From Primulina eburnea (Eukaryota; Streptophyta; Magnoliopsida; Lamiales; Gesneriaceae), in assembly GCF_022965805.1 (NCBI RefSeq), contig NC_133117.1, positions 14,655,479-14,719,478 of the forward strand: 64,000 nt of DNA, in the 5' to 3' direction. Within the stretch, counting starts at the first letter, position 1. Every line of letters starts with the position of its first letter. Both the position numbers and the translations under genes were made by a program. Below are positions 33,341 to 44,390 of the stretch, one piece after another. The notes below the pieces were generated by a model. That model ran no database searches. It saw only the letters and a program-made list of their open reading frames with translations, and was not told the DNA's origin.

Positions 33341-34499
33341 TACTCTTAAAAAAAAATTAAATTAAGTTTTAGGGATTGTTTTGGGGTTTGATGTCATGAT
33401 TTAGTACGACGATTAAACGAGGTTGAGTCCCGATAGATTTAGAACGTCATAAGGAAAATTTGTCAGCATGACTAATACGTCTAAGTTATGAAAGATAAGT
33501 TTTTGAACTCGTGTTAGTATGTGCAGCAGTGGCCCCAAGCGAGATCCAACGAATTCCCAACGCCATGTAAGTATGTTTGACGTGCAAAAGAAAATATTTT
33601 ATGTTTTTGAGGTATGCTAAATGTCTTGTGACCAAATTATGAACATGTTTGGAAGTCTGTGAACGTGGTCGAGGACCTCTCCGCCTCGGTAAAGCATGAC
33701 TGGGTTTAGATCAGGATTGGAAAGCAGTAAAGTATGACCAGGGACCAATCCACCCAGTAAGCATGACAGGAGATCTCATGTATGTGGTAGTGGATTTTCC
33801 CTGCCAGCCCAGTATTGTGGTTTTGTCTGATCAGACACATTTATATATGGGTCACTTGTTTTGAAACATATCTCTATACGAAATGATGTTATGTATGGTC
33901 AAGTATGTATGATGCAAGTATGTTTAAGAAAAGTTTTATGATGATGGCACGTCTACGTCTATGCTACTACGTTCAAGTTATAAGTATCTTTATGCTATTA
34001 CGTTCAAGTTTCAAGTATATAAGCCCTACTTTAAAGATGCATGTGATTTTATTATGTAGTACTTGCTATCTTCAGTTTATATATTTCGAGTCTTTAGACT
34101 CACTAGACTTGATCGATGAAGGTAAGGATGACTTTGAGGAGACGAAGGTGGGGACCAATGAGCCGGCTTGGACTTTACAGGAGGCCAAACTCGAGACCGC
34201 CTATGTTTTAAGATTTTATGCATGACGATTTTACTACTTTGATTTCACTTTATGGTTTACGATGTTTAAGCAAGTGTTTTTCTTAGGAAAACTTATTTGT
34301 GATCTCTTTTATTGCAAAATTTTGGATAAACAGTTTATTGATGATCAAAATTTGAAAGATTATTTTGTATTTAAGAAAATTTTTATTTTTCCGCAAATTT
34401 TAAAATAGTTAAAAGTACGGTACGTTACATCTACCATGAATGAATTATGCATAAAATGCTTAAAAATAAAATCATAGATTGCATTCATGTAGGTTATGT

Positions 34500-37494
34500 G
34501 ATTTAAAATTTCGTCCTAGAAATTAGAACGTACCGAATAACTCCGGGTAGCGACTCCTCATCTCAGTCTCGGTCTCCCAAGTAGGCTCTTTCTCAGAATG
34601 ATTCGGCCACTTGACCTTGACCATCTGGATCACCTTGTTCCAGAGTCTCTTTTCCTGTCTGTCCAGTATCTGAGTCGGTCTCTCCTCGAACGATAGGTGC
34701 AAAGTTAGCTGAAGTGACTCATAGTTAAGAACATGCGAAGGATTCGACATGTACTTACGCAGCATGGAGACGTGGAACACGTTATGAACTCCCGCCAGAT
34801 TCGGCGGTAAAGAAAATCTGTATGCGAGTGTCTCAACTCTCTATAGGATCTCAAATGGTCTGATAAATCTAGGGCTGAGTTTACCCTTCTTCCCGAACCT
34901 CATCACACCCTTCATCGGTGCGACCTTCACGAAAACATGATCCCCTACTGTGACCTCAAGATCTCGCAGTCTATGATCAGCATAGCTCTTCTGACGGCTC
35001 TGTGCTGTCTTCATCCTGTCCCGGATCTTGGCCACTAACTCTGCTGTCTGTCTGACAATATCCGTACCCAACTCTGCTCTCTCTCCTACCTCGTCCCAAT
35101 AAATTGGTGACCTACAATTCCTCCCGTACAATGCCTCGTATGGAGCCGTACCTATCGATGCTTGATAACTGTTGTTGTATGTGAACTCCACAAGAGGTAA
35201 CTTTGGCTCCCAGCTGCCCTGGAAGTCGATCATGCACGCTTGGAGTAGGTCCTCCAGAATCTGAATCACTCTATCTGACTGATCATCTGTCTGAGGATGG
35301 AAGGCGGCATTGAAAATTAACTTCGTACCTAATGCCTGGTGAAGACTCTTCCAGAATGCAGACGTGAACCTCGGATCCTTGTCTGACACGATGGACACTG
35401 GAATCCCGTGCAGTCTGACAATCTCTCTGATGTACAGCTCTGCATACTGAGTCATGGTGAATGTCTTCCTGATCGGTAAGAAATGAGCTGATTTAGTGAG
35501 CCGATCAACAATCACCCAGATGGTGTTAAATCCTCCAGTATTCCTCGGAAGCCCTGTCATAAAGTCTACAGTAATATTCTCCCATTTCCACTCGGGAATA
35601 GGGAGTGGTCTCAGCTTCCCTGAAGGTCTCTGATGCTCTGCCTTAACATGCTGACAAGTCAAACACTCGGAGACGAATCGCAGAATATCCATCTTCATGC
35701 CGGCCACCAATACATAGTATCTAGATCCTTATACATCTTTGTACTCCCTGGAAGGAGTACGGGGTGATGTGGGCCTCACTCAAAATATCTGCTGGGAGAG
35801 AATCACTTTCAGGAACCCTTAGACAGTCCCTATATCTGACTATGTTGTCCACAATTGCATACAGTCTCTGGCCCTTAGCCTCATCCCTATGTCTCCACTT
35901 CTGTAACTGCTCGTCAGAAGTCTGCCATGTCCGGATTCTGTCTCTCAGAGTCGGCTGTACTGTCAGAGTAGCAATATTCGGGGCCTTGCCTCTGGCATAA
36001 ACTGCAAGCTCAAATCTCTGAATCTCATCCTGTAGCGGTCTTTGCACTGACACCAGCTCAAGCCACCCCCTCTGTCGCGTGTTCAGTTCCTTGTGTGTGA
36101 AGAAGTACTTCAGGCTCTTATGATCTATGAAAATCCTGCACTTCTCCCCAGAAAGATAGTGTTTGCATATCTTCATGGCAAATACCACTGCTGCTAGCTC
36201 GAATTCATGAGTGGGGTAATTCTTATCACGCACATTCAGCTGTCTGGACGCATAGGCTATCACTCTGTCCTGCTGTATCAGAACTGCGTCCAACCCAAGC
36301 TTAGATGCATCTGTATATACCACAAACTCTCCTTGACCTGATGGCATAGCTAGTACTGGTGCATTGGTCAATGCTAGCTTCAGTCTGTCAAAGCTCTCTT
36401 GGCACTCAGGTCCCCAAACAAACTTGGCATTCTTCTTTGTCAAGGCGGTCATAGGCGAAGCCTTGAATAAACTTCCTGTAGTAACCTGCCAATCCCAAGA
36501 AACTAAGGATCTCTGTCACACTCTTAGGAACTGACCAATCTCTGATTGCCTCCACTTTGCTAGGGTTGACCTTTATGTCATCCTGTGATACAATGTGGCC
36601 CAAGAATGCCACTCTATCAAGCCAAAACTCACATTTACTGAACTTGGCATACAATCGTATATCCTGTAAAGTCTGCAATACTGTCCTCAGATGCTGACTG
36701 TGCTCCTCCCTACTCTTCGAATAGACCAGAATATCATCAATGAAGACTATGAGGAACTGATCTAAATATGGCTGAAACACGCGATTCATGAGATTCATGA
36801 AGATCGCTGGCGCGTTCGTCAGATCGAAGGGCATCATCATAAACTCATAGTGCCCATAATGCGTCCGGAAAGCATTCTTGTGCACATCTGACTCTCTCAC
36901 CTTCAGCTGATGGTATCAGGATTGAAGGTCTATCTTCGAGAACACCGAGGCTCCCTGAAGTTGATCAAATAAGTCCTCGATTCTCGGCAACGGATACTTA
37001 TTCTTCACTGTGACCCTGTTCAGCTCTCTGTAATCGAGACACAGTCGCATGTTGCCATCCTTTTTCTTAACAAAAAGAACTGGTGTGCCCCATGGAGAAA
37101 GGTTAGGGCGAATGAAACCCTTATCTAACAGATCATGAATATGCTCTTTGAGCCCCTTCATCTCTGTAGGTGCTAACCAGCAGGGTGCCTTAGATATCGG
37201 CACTGTCCCGGGCATGAGCTCAATCAAAAAGTCCACCTCTCTGTCTGGTTGGATGCCTGCAACATCGTCAGGGAAAACTCCGGGGAACTCCCTAACTACA
37301 TCAATGTCCTCCAGCCTCTGACTGTCTGGCTCTGTCACTAACATGATGCTGGCTAAGAATGCCTGGCAGCCTCTCCTCATAATTTTCCTCGCACACATGC
37401 AAGAAATGATGTGCGGCATCTGCTGATGTGTAGCTACCTCGAAAACAAACGGCTTCCCACTGGGCAGTCTGGCAGAAACTGACCTCTGTCGAAA
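34500..37494 (-). pseudogene. pol: Tek-2 RT, RNase H, integrase, chromodomain
   Basis: [39 protein letters not shown] (36916-37419), a stop near 36910, then [19 protein letters not shown] and [10 protein letters not shown] near 36720-36755. RNase H (35721-36452): DASKLGLDAVLIQQDRV and [15 protein letters not shown]. Integrase (34841-35710): CLTCQHVKAEHQRP, ITVDFMTGLPRN, VSDKDPRFTSAFWKSL, TDDQSDRVIQILEDLL. In the last motif the usual glutamate of GQSER reads aspartate (DQSDR), a change at or beside the third catalytic position. The chromodomain (34523-34780) contains LSFEERPTQILDRQEKRLWNK and PTWETETEM. Stops separate the domains. Confidence 0.87.
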
Positions 37495-37499
37495 ATCTA

Positions 37500-38830
37500 T
37501 GTAGCGCCCTTATCCGAGCCACTACTAAACAGACTAATAAACATGCAACATTAAACTTAATAACAACAATTAAACAGTGGAAACCAAATAATTAAACATC
37601 TTACAACCCAAATGAAAACAAAACAAAAACAGCAGTCTTAAACATTAATACAACCATAAAAAATACAAAACATAACCCTGAACGAGAAAACGATAAACCA
37701 CAGAAAACCTCCACTGGATCACCACCGAAAACCCAACTGCTCTAGCCACTGCCCTAGTCGTCCGAACCGTCCAACCTAAGACCTGCCCCATGGAATGGGG
37801 TGCCCAAGATGAAAACAAGGACGTGAGCGACAATCGCCCAATACGAGAATGTATGAGTATACAAACTGATATGATGCATGCAAAATGCAATATGCTCGGA
37901 TATCAAGGATCAAGTCAAGAATCTCATGCTCAGTCTAGAGGCGCCTGAGTGTGTAGTCTATGATCTGCCCTAGGCATGTTTTGGCTCCTACACTCATCAT
38001 CAAGACGTGGACCTGCAATGTCTAGGTCATCAGAGCCCGCGTGTCCCGTCGGACACAGTAGCTCTCGATGCCCCATCGTCCACAATACAGAATAGGGCTG
38101 AGCGGCCCCAACAAACGAGGTATATCTCAAAAGATATCAGGCTCAACATGATATGTCATGCATAATATGCCAAAGCAGTAAAACATGTATCATGCAACAG
38201 ATAAATATGCAGCATATAAGTGTGTATACTACGCTTGGATATCTCAGTCAGTACATCACGTACCTCACTAAAACAATCTGACAGAAAGCTCTGAACCTAG
38301 ACAATACCAACATAAAGAAATCACTAACAAACCAGATCAAACATGCTACAAAGATCTCCCTAATGATCCTTAAATCACTATCTAAGGATTTAGGATTATA
38401 CATGCGTCCGTCGTCAGCCCGCTGATGATGTCTCGATCTCAGTTCACCGACCCTCCTCGAGTCGACACTAGCTCTGAAACTTCCCGACACCAAAGTGCCC
38501 TAGAAACTGGCTAGAAAACCTAAGGTACAACTAGAGCTCTCTCTGAAGAATGCGGTGAAGAAAACAAAAGAATCGGCTTCCATTTATAGGCTGCATCCGC
38601 ACTATTTCAGAAAATCCGAACCAATCTTATCTGCCACGTGTCAGAATCTCATTGTTCTAGTTGGATTTCTCGAGATAATGTAATCCGAAGTAGGTCGGGT
38701 TATCCATTTAAAATTCGGTGGATACCAACAGCTTAATCCGAATTATCAATTCCTTAATAATACTTAATTAACAACTCATTAATTATGTCTTAATTAATAC
38801 TTCATTCAAAATAGGAATTCGGTCATTACA
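37500..38830 (-). repeat. Tek-3 3' LTR
   Basis: 1331 bp. The minus-strand start is TGTAATGACCGAATTCC and the end AAGGGCGCTACA. The TATA box CCTATAAATG is at 38581-38590 on the minus strand, preceded by a single GGTTCGGATTTTCTGAA site that resembles the amplified palindrome of solo LTR A. No array is present. Confidence 0.93.
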
Positions 38831-40063
38831 TCCTCCCCTCCTTACAAAGATTTCGTCCTCGAAATAAAAGCTGAAGTACAATAAAACTGAATAAAATACA
38901 ACTCTAAACAAATGAGGATACTCTGAGCGCATACGACTCTCTAACTCCCAAGTCGCTTCTGCAGTACCTCGGCGTTGCCATTGCACTAGAACAAGTGGAA
39001 TGGTCTTGTTTCTGAGTTTTTTCTCTTTCTTACCCAGGATTAAAAGCGGCTGCTCAACATAAGACAAGTCTTCTTCAAGTTGAACGTCTGTCGGACTAAG
39101 AACGTGCGACTCATCTGCTACATACCGTCGTAGCAATGATACATGAAAGACATTATGAATGCTGGACAGATACGGCAGTAAAGCCAATCGATATGCCAAC
39201 TTCCCAACACATTCCAAGATCTCAAAAGGTCCGATGAATCTTGGGGCTAATTTTCCCTTGAGTCCAAATCTCATCACCCTGCTGAACGGTGAAACTTTAA
39301 GGAAAACTTTTTCCCCTGACTGAAACTGTAGAGGTCTACGCTTGGTATTCGCATAACTCGATTGACGATCTTGTGCATTTTTAATTCTCTTCTTGATCAA
39401 TTCCACTACGTCAATCGCTTGTTGCACTAATTCAGGTCCTTGCACTTGTCGTTCTCCTACTTCGTCCCAAAACAAAGGAGTACGACAACGTCTACCATAC
39501 AATGCTTCGAACGGAGCCATACCAATGCTACTGTGGTAGCTATTGTTACATGCAAACTCCACAAGCGGCAGATGATCATGCCATGCTGGTCCAAAATCCA
39601 AAGCACAAGCACTCAACATGTCCTCAAGCGTCTGAATGGTCCTCTCAGACTGACCATCGGTCTCTGGATGATAGGAAGTACTCAGACTCAATGTCGTTCC
39701 CAACGCTTTTTGAAAACTTCCCCAGAACCTTGAGGTAAAGCGTGGATCTCTATCACTGACTATACTTGTTGGCACACCATGATATTTAAGAATCTCTTGG
39801 ATGTATAGTCTTTCCATGCGATCGAAACTATATTCCCGACTATACGGAATGAAATGTGCTGACTTAGTCAGTCGGTCCACAACAACCCAAAAGGCATCAC
39901 AATTCTTAGAAGACAACGGCAAGTGGGTGACAAAATCCATCGTTACATGCTCCCACTTCCACTCAGGAATAGGAAGATTCTGAAGTAATCCTCCTGGTCG
40001 TCGATGTTCAGCTTTCACTTGCTGACAAACCAAACACTTGGCTACAAACTAGTAAACACTTCT
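38783..40063 (-). CDS. Tek-3 integrase - chromodomain ORF
   Basis: Open over 416 codons from 40033. End of the zinc region (CQQVKAEHRRPGGLLQ), then the catalytic core: VTMDFVTHLPLS, VSDRDPRFTSRFW and DGQSERTIQTLEDML, with all three acidic positions retained. A GPFEILE..VHNVFHVSLLRR type linker is followed by a chromodomain (LSYVEQPLLILGKKEKKLRNK, VQWQRRGTAEATWELESRM, YFEDEI). The ORF runs about 48 bp into the LTR before stopping. It would insert DNA and bind chromatin. Its true start is in the upstream polyprotein, so the ATG at 40033 is only the first in this frame. Confidence 0.8.
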
Positions 40064-40065
40064 CT

Positions 40066-41070
40066 TCATACATTTCCACAAAACTTGGTCTTCAAATCCT
40101 TATACATTTTCATGCTTCCAGGGTGGATACTCATCTTACTCCTATGAGCTTGAGATAAAATCTCATCTCTCAATTTAGAATCTTCTGGAACTACGATTCT
40201 TCCTGACAAACACAAGGTTCCATCTGTTTGGAACGCAAAGCCAGATGTGTTGTCTCCGTTAGCTAACCTTGCTAACTTTTCCACCTTCGGATCAGAAAAC
40301 TGAGCTTCTATGATTTTGGCATGCAACATCGGTTCAGATAAAATGCTCGTTACTCGAATGTGTTCCATTCCTTTCTTATGACGGAAGTGAAATCCCAGAG
40401 AACAACAATCTTGGATTACACTTGATATGAAACTTGTCTGAAGTGCAGATAATCTCACCTTGCGACTAAGAGCATCAGCTGTAAGATTCGCTGATCCTGG
40501 ATGATACTTGATTTCGCAATCATAATCCTTTAACAAATCCATCCATCTTCTTTGGCGCATATTCAACTCTGCTTGAGTGAAGATATACTTCAAACTCTTG
40601 TGATCTGTAAAAATCTCAAATCTCTCTCCATAGAGATAATGTCGCTAAATCTTTAAAGCAAACACAATCGCTGCCAATTCCAGATCATGAACTGGATAAT
40701 CTCTTCATGCTTCTTCAACTGTCTGGATGCATATGCAATCACATGACCATTATGGGTTAAAACGCACCCAAGTCCTTGAAGTGATGCGTCAGTGTACACA
40801 ATGTACCCTCCTGATCCAGATGGCAGAGCTAAAACTGGTGCAGTTGTCAAACGTTGACGCAGTTCATTGAAACTATTTTCAGAATCATTAGTCCATTCGA
40901 ACTACACATTCTTACATGTCAGTTGAGTCAATGGTTTGGCAATCTGAGAAAATCCTGAAATGAATCTCCGGTAATAACCTGCCAAACCTAGAAAACTTCT
41001 TATCTCTTGAGCTGATTCTGGTCGTGCCCAACTCAACACTGCTTCGATCTTGCTAGGATCCACTGATATC
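40066..41070 (-). pseudogene. Tek-3 RT end and RNase H, broken
   Basis: Begins mid-RT ([19 protein letters not shown] near 40965-41025). RNase H (DASLQGLGCVLTHNGHVIAYAS, 40740-40800) follows, then a frameshift near 40700, DHKSLK-like sequence near 40600 and [14 protein letters not shown] (40530-40570). A spacer to the integrase zinc region ([22 protein letters not shown]) follows. Frame changes and stops prevent translation as one protein. Confidence 0.8.
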
Positions 41071-41365
41071 CCATCTTTTCATCCTCGTCATAGTGCAGCA
41101 CTCGAAAACACTGCTCCATGATATCGATCCAAGCTTCAGTAACATCAGCATTCTCATCTTCGGTCAACGGTGGAGGTCCAATCTTCATGAAATCCATAAT
41201 GTTGACACGATTCCTACGTCTCCTTTCATCATGATCTCGGTGACGCCTTCCGTCACGATCTCTACGACGATGTTCTCGGCAAGCCTCATCATCGCCATAA
41301 CGGCCATGTCCCACACTACCGTGACTGCTTCCATCTCCTGACATCTGAAAGGAAACTAAAATCAA
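41071..41365 (-). pseudogene. gag: Tek-3 gag N-terminal remnant fused to RT
   Basis: Starts MSGDGSSHGSVGHGRYG (at about 41344, after an upstream ATG at 41365). An Arg/His/Asp-rich stretch and a short gag core start ([23 protein letters not shown]) follow, and it stops being gag at about 41075 where RT sequence begins. The deletion removed most of gag, protease and the RT catalytic region. Confidence 0.75.
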
Positions 41366-41413
41366 CTTCTAAATCCTCAAAACAGAATTACTAATGTCCC
41401 AAAAATCTTTGCA

Positions 41414-41425
41414 TGCTCTGATACC
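41414..41425 (-). other. Tek-3 primer binding site
   Basis: TGGTATCAGAGC on the minus strand, five bases from the LTR end. tRNA-iMet type. Confidence 0.85.
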
Positions 41426-41430
41426 ACCAA

Positions 41431-42764
41431 ATGTAGCGCCCTTACCCGAGCCACTACTAAACAGACTAATAAACATGCAACATTAAACTTAATACCAACA
41501 ATTAAACAGCGTAAACCAAATAATTAATCATCTTACAACCCAAATGAAAACAAAACAATAACAGCAGTCGTAAACATTAATACAACCATAACAAATACAA
41601 AACATAACCCTGAACGAGAAAACGATAAACCACAAAAAACCTCCACTGGATCACCACCGAAAACCCAACTGCTCTAGCCACTGCCCTAGTCGTCCGAACC
41701 GTCCAACCTAAGACCTGCCCCGTGGAATGGGGTGCCCAAGATGAAAACAAGGACGTGAACGACAATCGCCCAATACGAGAATGTACGAGTATACAAACTG
41801 ATATGATGCATGCAAAATGCAATATGCTCGGATATCAAGGATCAAGTCAAGAATCTCATGCTCAGTCTAGAGGCGCCTGAGTGTGTAGTCTCTGATCTGT
41901 CCTAGGCATGTTTTGGCTCCCACACTCATCATCAAGACGTGGACATGCAATGTCCAGGTCATCAGAGCCCGCGGGTCCCGTCGGACACTGTAGCTCTCGA
42001 TGCCCCATCGTCCACAATACAGAATAGGGCTGAGCGGCCCCAACAAACGAGGTATATCTCAAAAGATATCAGGCTCAACATGATATGTCATGCATAATAT
42101 GCCAAAGCAGTAAAACATGTATCATGCAACAGATAAATATGCAGCATATAAGTGTGTATACTACGCTTGGATATCTCAGTCAGAACATCACGTACCTCAC
42201 TAAAACAATCTGACAGAAAGCTTTGAACCTAGACAATACCAACATAAAGAAATCACTAACAAACCAGATCAAACATGCTACAAAGATCTCCCTAATGACC
42301 CTTAAATCACTATCTAAGGATTTAGGATTATACCTGCGTCCGTCGTCAGCCCGCTGATGATGTCTCGATCTCAGTTCACCGACCCTCCTCGAGTCGACAC
42401 TAGCTCCGAAACTTCCCGACACCAAAGTGCCCTAGAAACTGGCTAGAAAACCTAAGGTACAACTAGAGCTCTCTCTGAAGAATGCGGTGAAGAAAATAAA
42501 AGAATCGGCTTCCATTTATAGGCTGCATCCGCACTATTTCAGAAACTCCGAACCAATCTTATCTGCCACGTGTCAGAATCTCATTGGTCTAGTTGGATTT
42601 CTCGAGATAATGTAATCCGAAGTAGGTCGGGTTATCCATTTAAAATTCGGTGGATACCAACAGCTTAATCCCGAATTATCAATTCCTTAATAATACTTAA
42701 TTAACAACTCATTAATTATGTCTTAATTAATACTTCATTCAAAATAGGAATTCGGGTCATTACA
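41431..42764 (-). repeat. Tek-3 5' LTR
   Basis: 1334 bp, almost identical to 37500-38830, with the same TATA box (minus strand, about 42513-42521). The strong match of the two copies suggests a recent insertion. Confidence 0.93.
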
Positions 42765-42769
42765 ATCTA

Positions 42770-43056
42770 TGACTGCATCGTGAGAAGATAGACAGTCCAT
42801 ACCAAATATGATGTCGAACTCCGGTAGTGGTAGCACAATCAAATCTGCATGTACTGCATACTTCTGTAACCGGAGCTCCAATCTCTTCACTATCTAGGAA
42901 GTGAACATCTGATCTCCGGATGGGATCGATACTCTGAAACCCAAATCCATCGCTGCAGATATGATTCCTAGTCGCTTCACAAAAGATTCGGATATAAAAC
43001 AGTGCGTAGCCCCTGAATCTAGCAATGCATGCATGGCTACACCTGCAATGTATATC
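42770..43056 (-). pseudogene. Tek-2 protease
   Basis: Aspartic protease reading IAGVAMHALLDSGATHCFISESFVKRLG (43040 downwards) with the DSGA active site intact. A stop follows at about 42896 (MFTS then TAG). PLPEFDIIFGMDCLSSHDAVID continues to the Tek-3 insertion at 42765. It is preceded by the intervening sequence 43057-43585. Confidence 0.83.
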
Positions 43057-43585
43057 CTCCATGCGACAAAACATACAATCAAATCTAATACTGTTGAACT
43101 TAAGCAATTCTTTATCGGCAATGAACCCAAAATTCTCGAAAAATCACTGAATTAACCCAAACATCATTCCCCAAAGTTCGAAATTCGACCTTTGAAAAAT
43201 CGAAAATAGCTAATTAACCTCCTTAAAGTTAAAAAATTGCACAATGGTCCTTTTTTATTCGAAAATTACAACATGACCCTATCTCATTTTCGAATTTAAC
43301 CCCACAATTTTGATAACTTTTGAAAATTTCACCAATAAATCCTCAAAGTTACAGAAATTTCAAAAATTGTCCCTAAATCTAGACTTTTAGCGATTAAGTC
43401 CTCAATTTAATAGTTAATACAAATGGATCCATAAAGTTTCTTAAATCAAACCTTTAAATTCTTCATCCTAAATAGGTAGAGCATGCATCTTAATTCTTTC
43501 AATGTTATCAATCACAAAAATAAATCCTCAAGCAAAATCCATGCAATCAAGGCAGTAAACATGTAGACTTAAGCTTAAAAGTTAC
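43057..43585 (-). other. Intervening sequence at gag-protease junction, intron candidate
   Basis: About 529 bp, AT-rich and stop-filled, between DTTLITG and the protease. On the minus strand it begins GTAACTTTTAAGC right after ACTG and ends ATGGAG before GATATACATTGC. It is in exactly the same position as 22339-22518 in Tek-1. See the finding. Confidence 0.5.
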
Positions 43586-44385
43586 CAGTGATCAAAGTAG
43601 TGTCAGGCTCCATCTCAGCCTCCTCGGCATGCATCACATATGTTCTGTCGGTTGTGGGACCCTTGTTCTGAGGGCAATCTACAGCCTTGTGCCCCTCCTA
43701 TTTTCATACGAAGCATCTGTAGGTTCCCCACATGCATTTGCCATAGTGATATTTGTGGCAATGCTTGCATGGCGGTCCTCCCTCCTGCCTAGGAGCCCCT
43801 GGTGCCTGGGGTGGTCGTTGCTGTCCTGGCCCTCTATGCTGTCCTTGGGCTTCTGCTCCCCTGCAGTCTCGGTGGCCCCATAAACTGCTTCTTCTGTGGC
43901 TAAGAATTGGACTGGGCCTAATGCCGCTTCCGCTGCATCTCAAAGTCTGTCTCGCAGTGCCTGCTCTGCCTGAAAAGCGCAGGCAGTGGCCTCCTCATAA
44001 CTTGTCAATCTCATAAGCACGACGTCCCGGCGGAGAGTGGGTCTCAGTCCATCAAGGAAATGCCTCAGCTTCTGGGCTGCATCTCCTGCTATCGTGGGTA
44101 CAAAATGGCAGCCCCTGTCAAACTTGCGGATAAACTCCGCCACGGATAAATCCCCCTGCCGGAGGCTCATGAACTCTCTCGTCAGGCGGCCCCTGACTTC
44201 AGGTGGAAAATACTTCCTGAATAACCCATCCCTGAATCTGGCCCACGTGAGAGTAGCCACATCCACTGCATGTGCAGCCCTCTCCCACCATAGGGACGCA
44301 TCATCGACCCTCAGCATATAAATGGTGCACCTGGCCATGTCGCCCTCCCTCATCTGTAGATAATCAAAATGAGACTCGAGCGACC
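43586..44385 (-). pseudogene. gag: Tek-2 gag, C-terminal part
   Basis: Gag core in 43940-44385 (LESHFDYLQMREGDMARC, DASLWWERA, RGRLTREFMSLRQGDLSVAEF). After a frame change come a Pro/Gln-rich region and a zinc knuckle CKHCHKYHYGKC (near 43740-43780). MEPDTTLITG precedes the intron candidate. Solo LTR D2 separates it from its N-terminus at 44386. Confidence 0.85.
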
Positions 44386-44390
44386 TAATC

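Larger units (their letters stand above)
1..34429 (+). mobile_element. Tek-1: decayed Tekay-like chromovirus, 5' end outside window
   Basis: A Ty3/gypsy chromovirus on the plus strand. Its 5' LTR is present as fragments 1-124, 1559-1759 and 20864-21043, and its 3' LTR is 31202-34429. A degenerate tRNA-iMet primer site follows the 5' LTR at 21045. Internal order is gag, protease, RT, RNase H, integrase, chromodomain, as in the Tekay/Del clade, whose LTRs are typically long. Frameshifts and stops break every ORF. Five later insertions lie inside it: solo LTR A, the Athila pair, NA-1 and, in the 3' LTR, a hAT MITE. Clade assignment is by eye from the gag, the pol order and the LTR length. Confidence 0.85.
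31202..34429 (+). repeat. Tek-1 3' LTR
   Basis: TGTAGAGCCCAAAAATC to TACGTTACA, 3228 bp including the 671-bp MITE. Long LTRs of this size are characteristic of Tekay chromoviruses. 33541-33908 and 34250-34429 match the 5' LTR fragments. 31700-31745 is a CA-rich stretch. Small ORFs within it (for example 32201-32416, 33905-34225) show no recognisable domain. TCTAC at 34430-34434 may be the 3' target duplication, but the left copy is outside the window. Confidence 0.9.
37500..42764 (-). mobile_element. Tek-3: internally deleted chromovirus, TSD ATCTA
   Basis: A 5265-bp minus-strand element with two nearly identical LTRs (37500-38830, 41431-42764) and target duplication ATCTA at 37495-37499 and 42765-42769. 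The interior is only 2.6 kb: a gag remnant joined directly to the end of RT, then RNase H, integrase and chromodomain. Protease and most of RT are missing, so it cannot move by itself. It interrupts Tek-2 between protease and RT. Confidence 0.93.
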
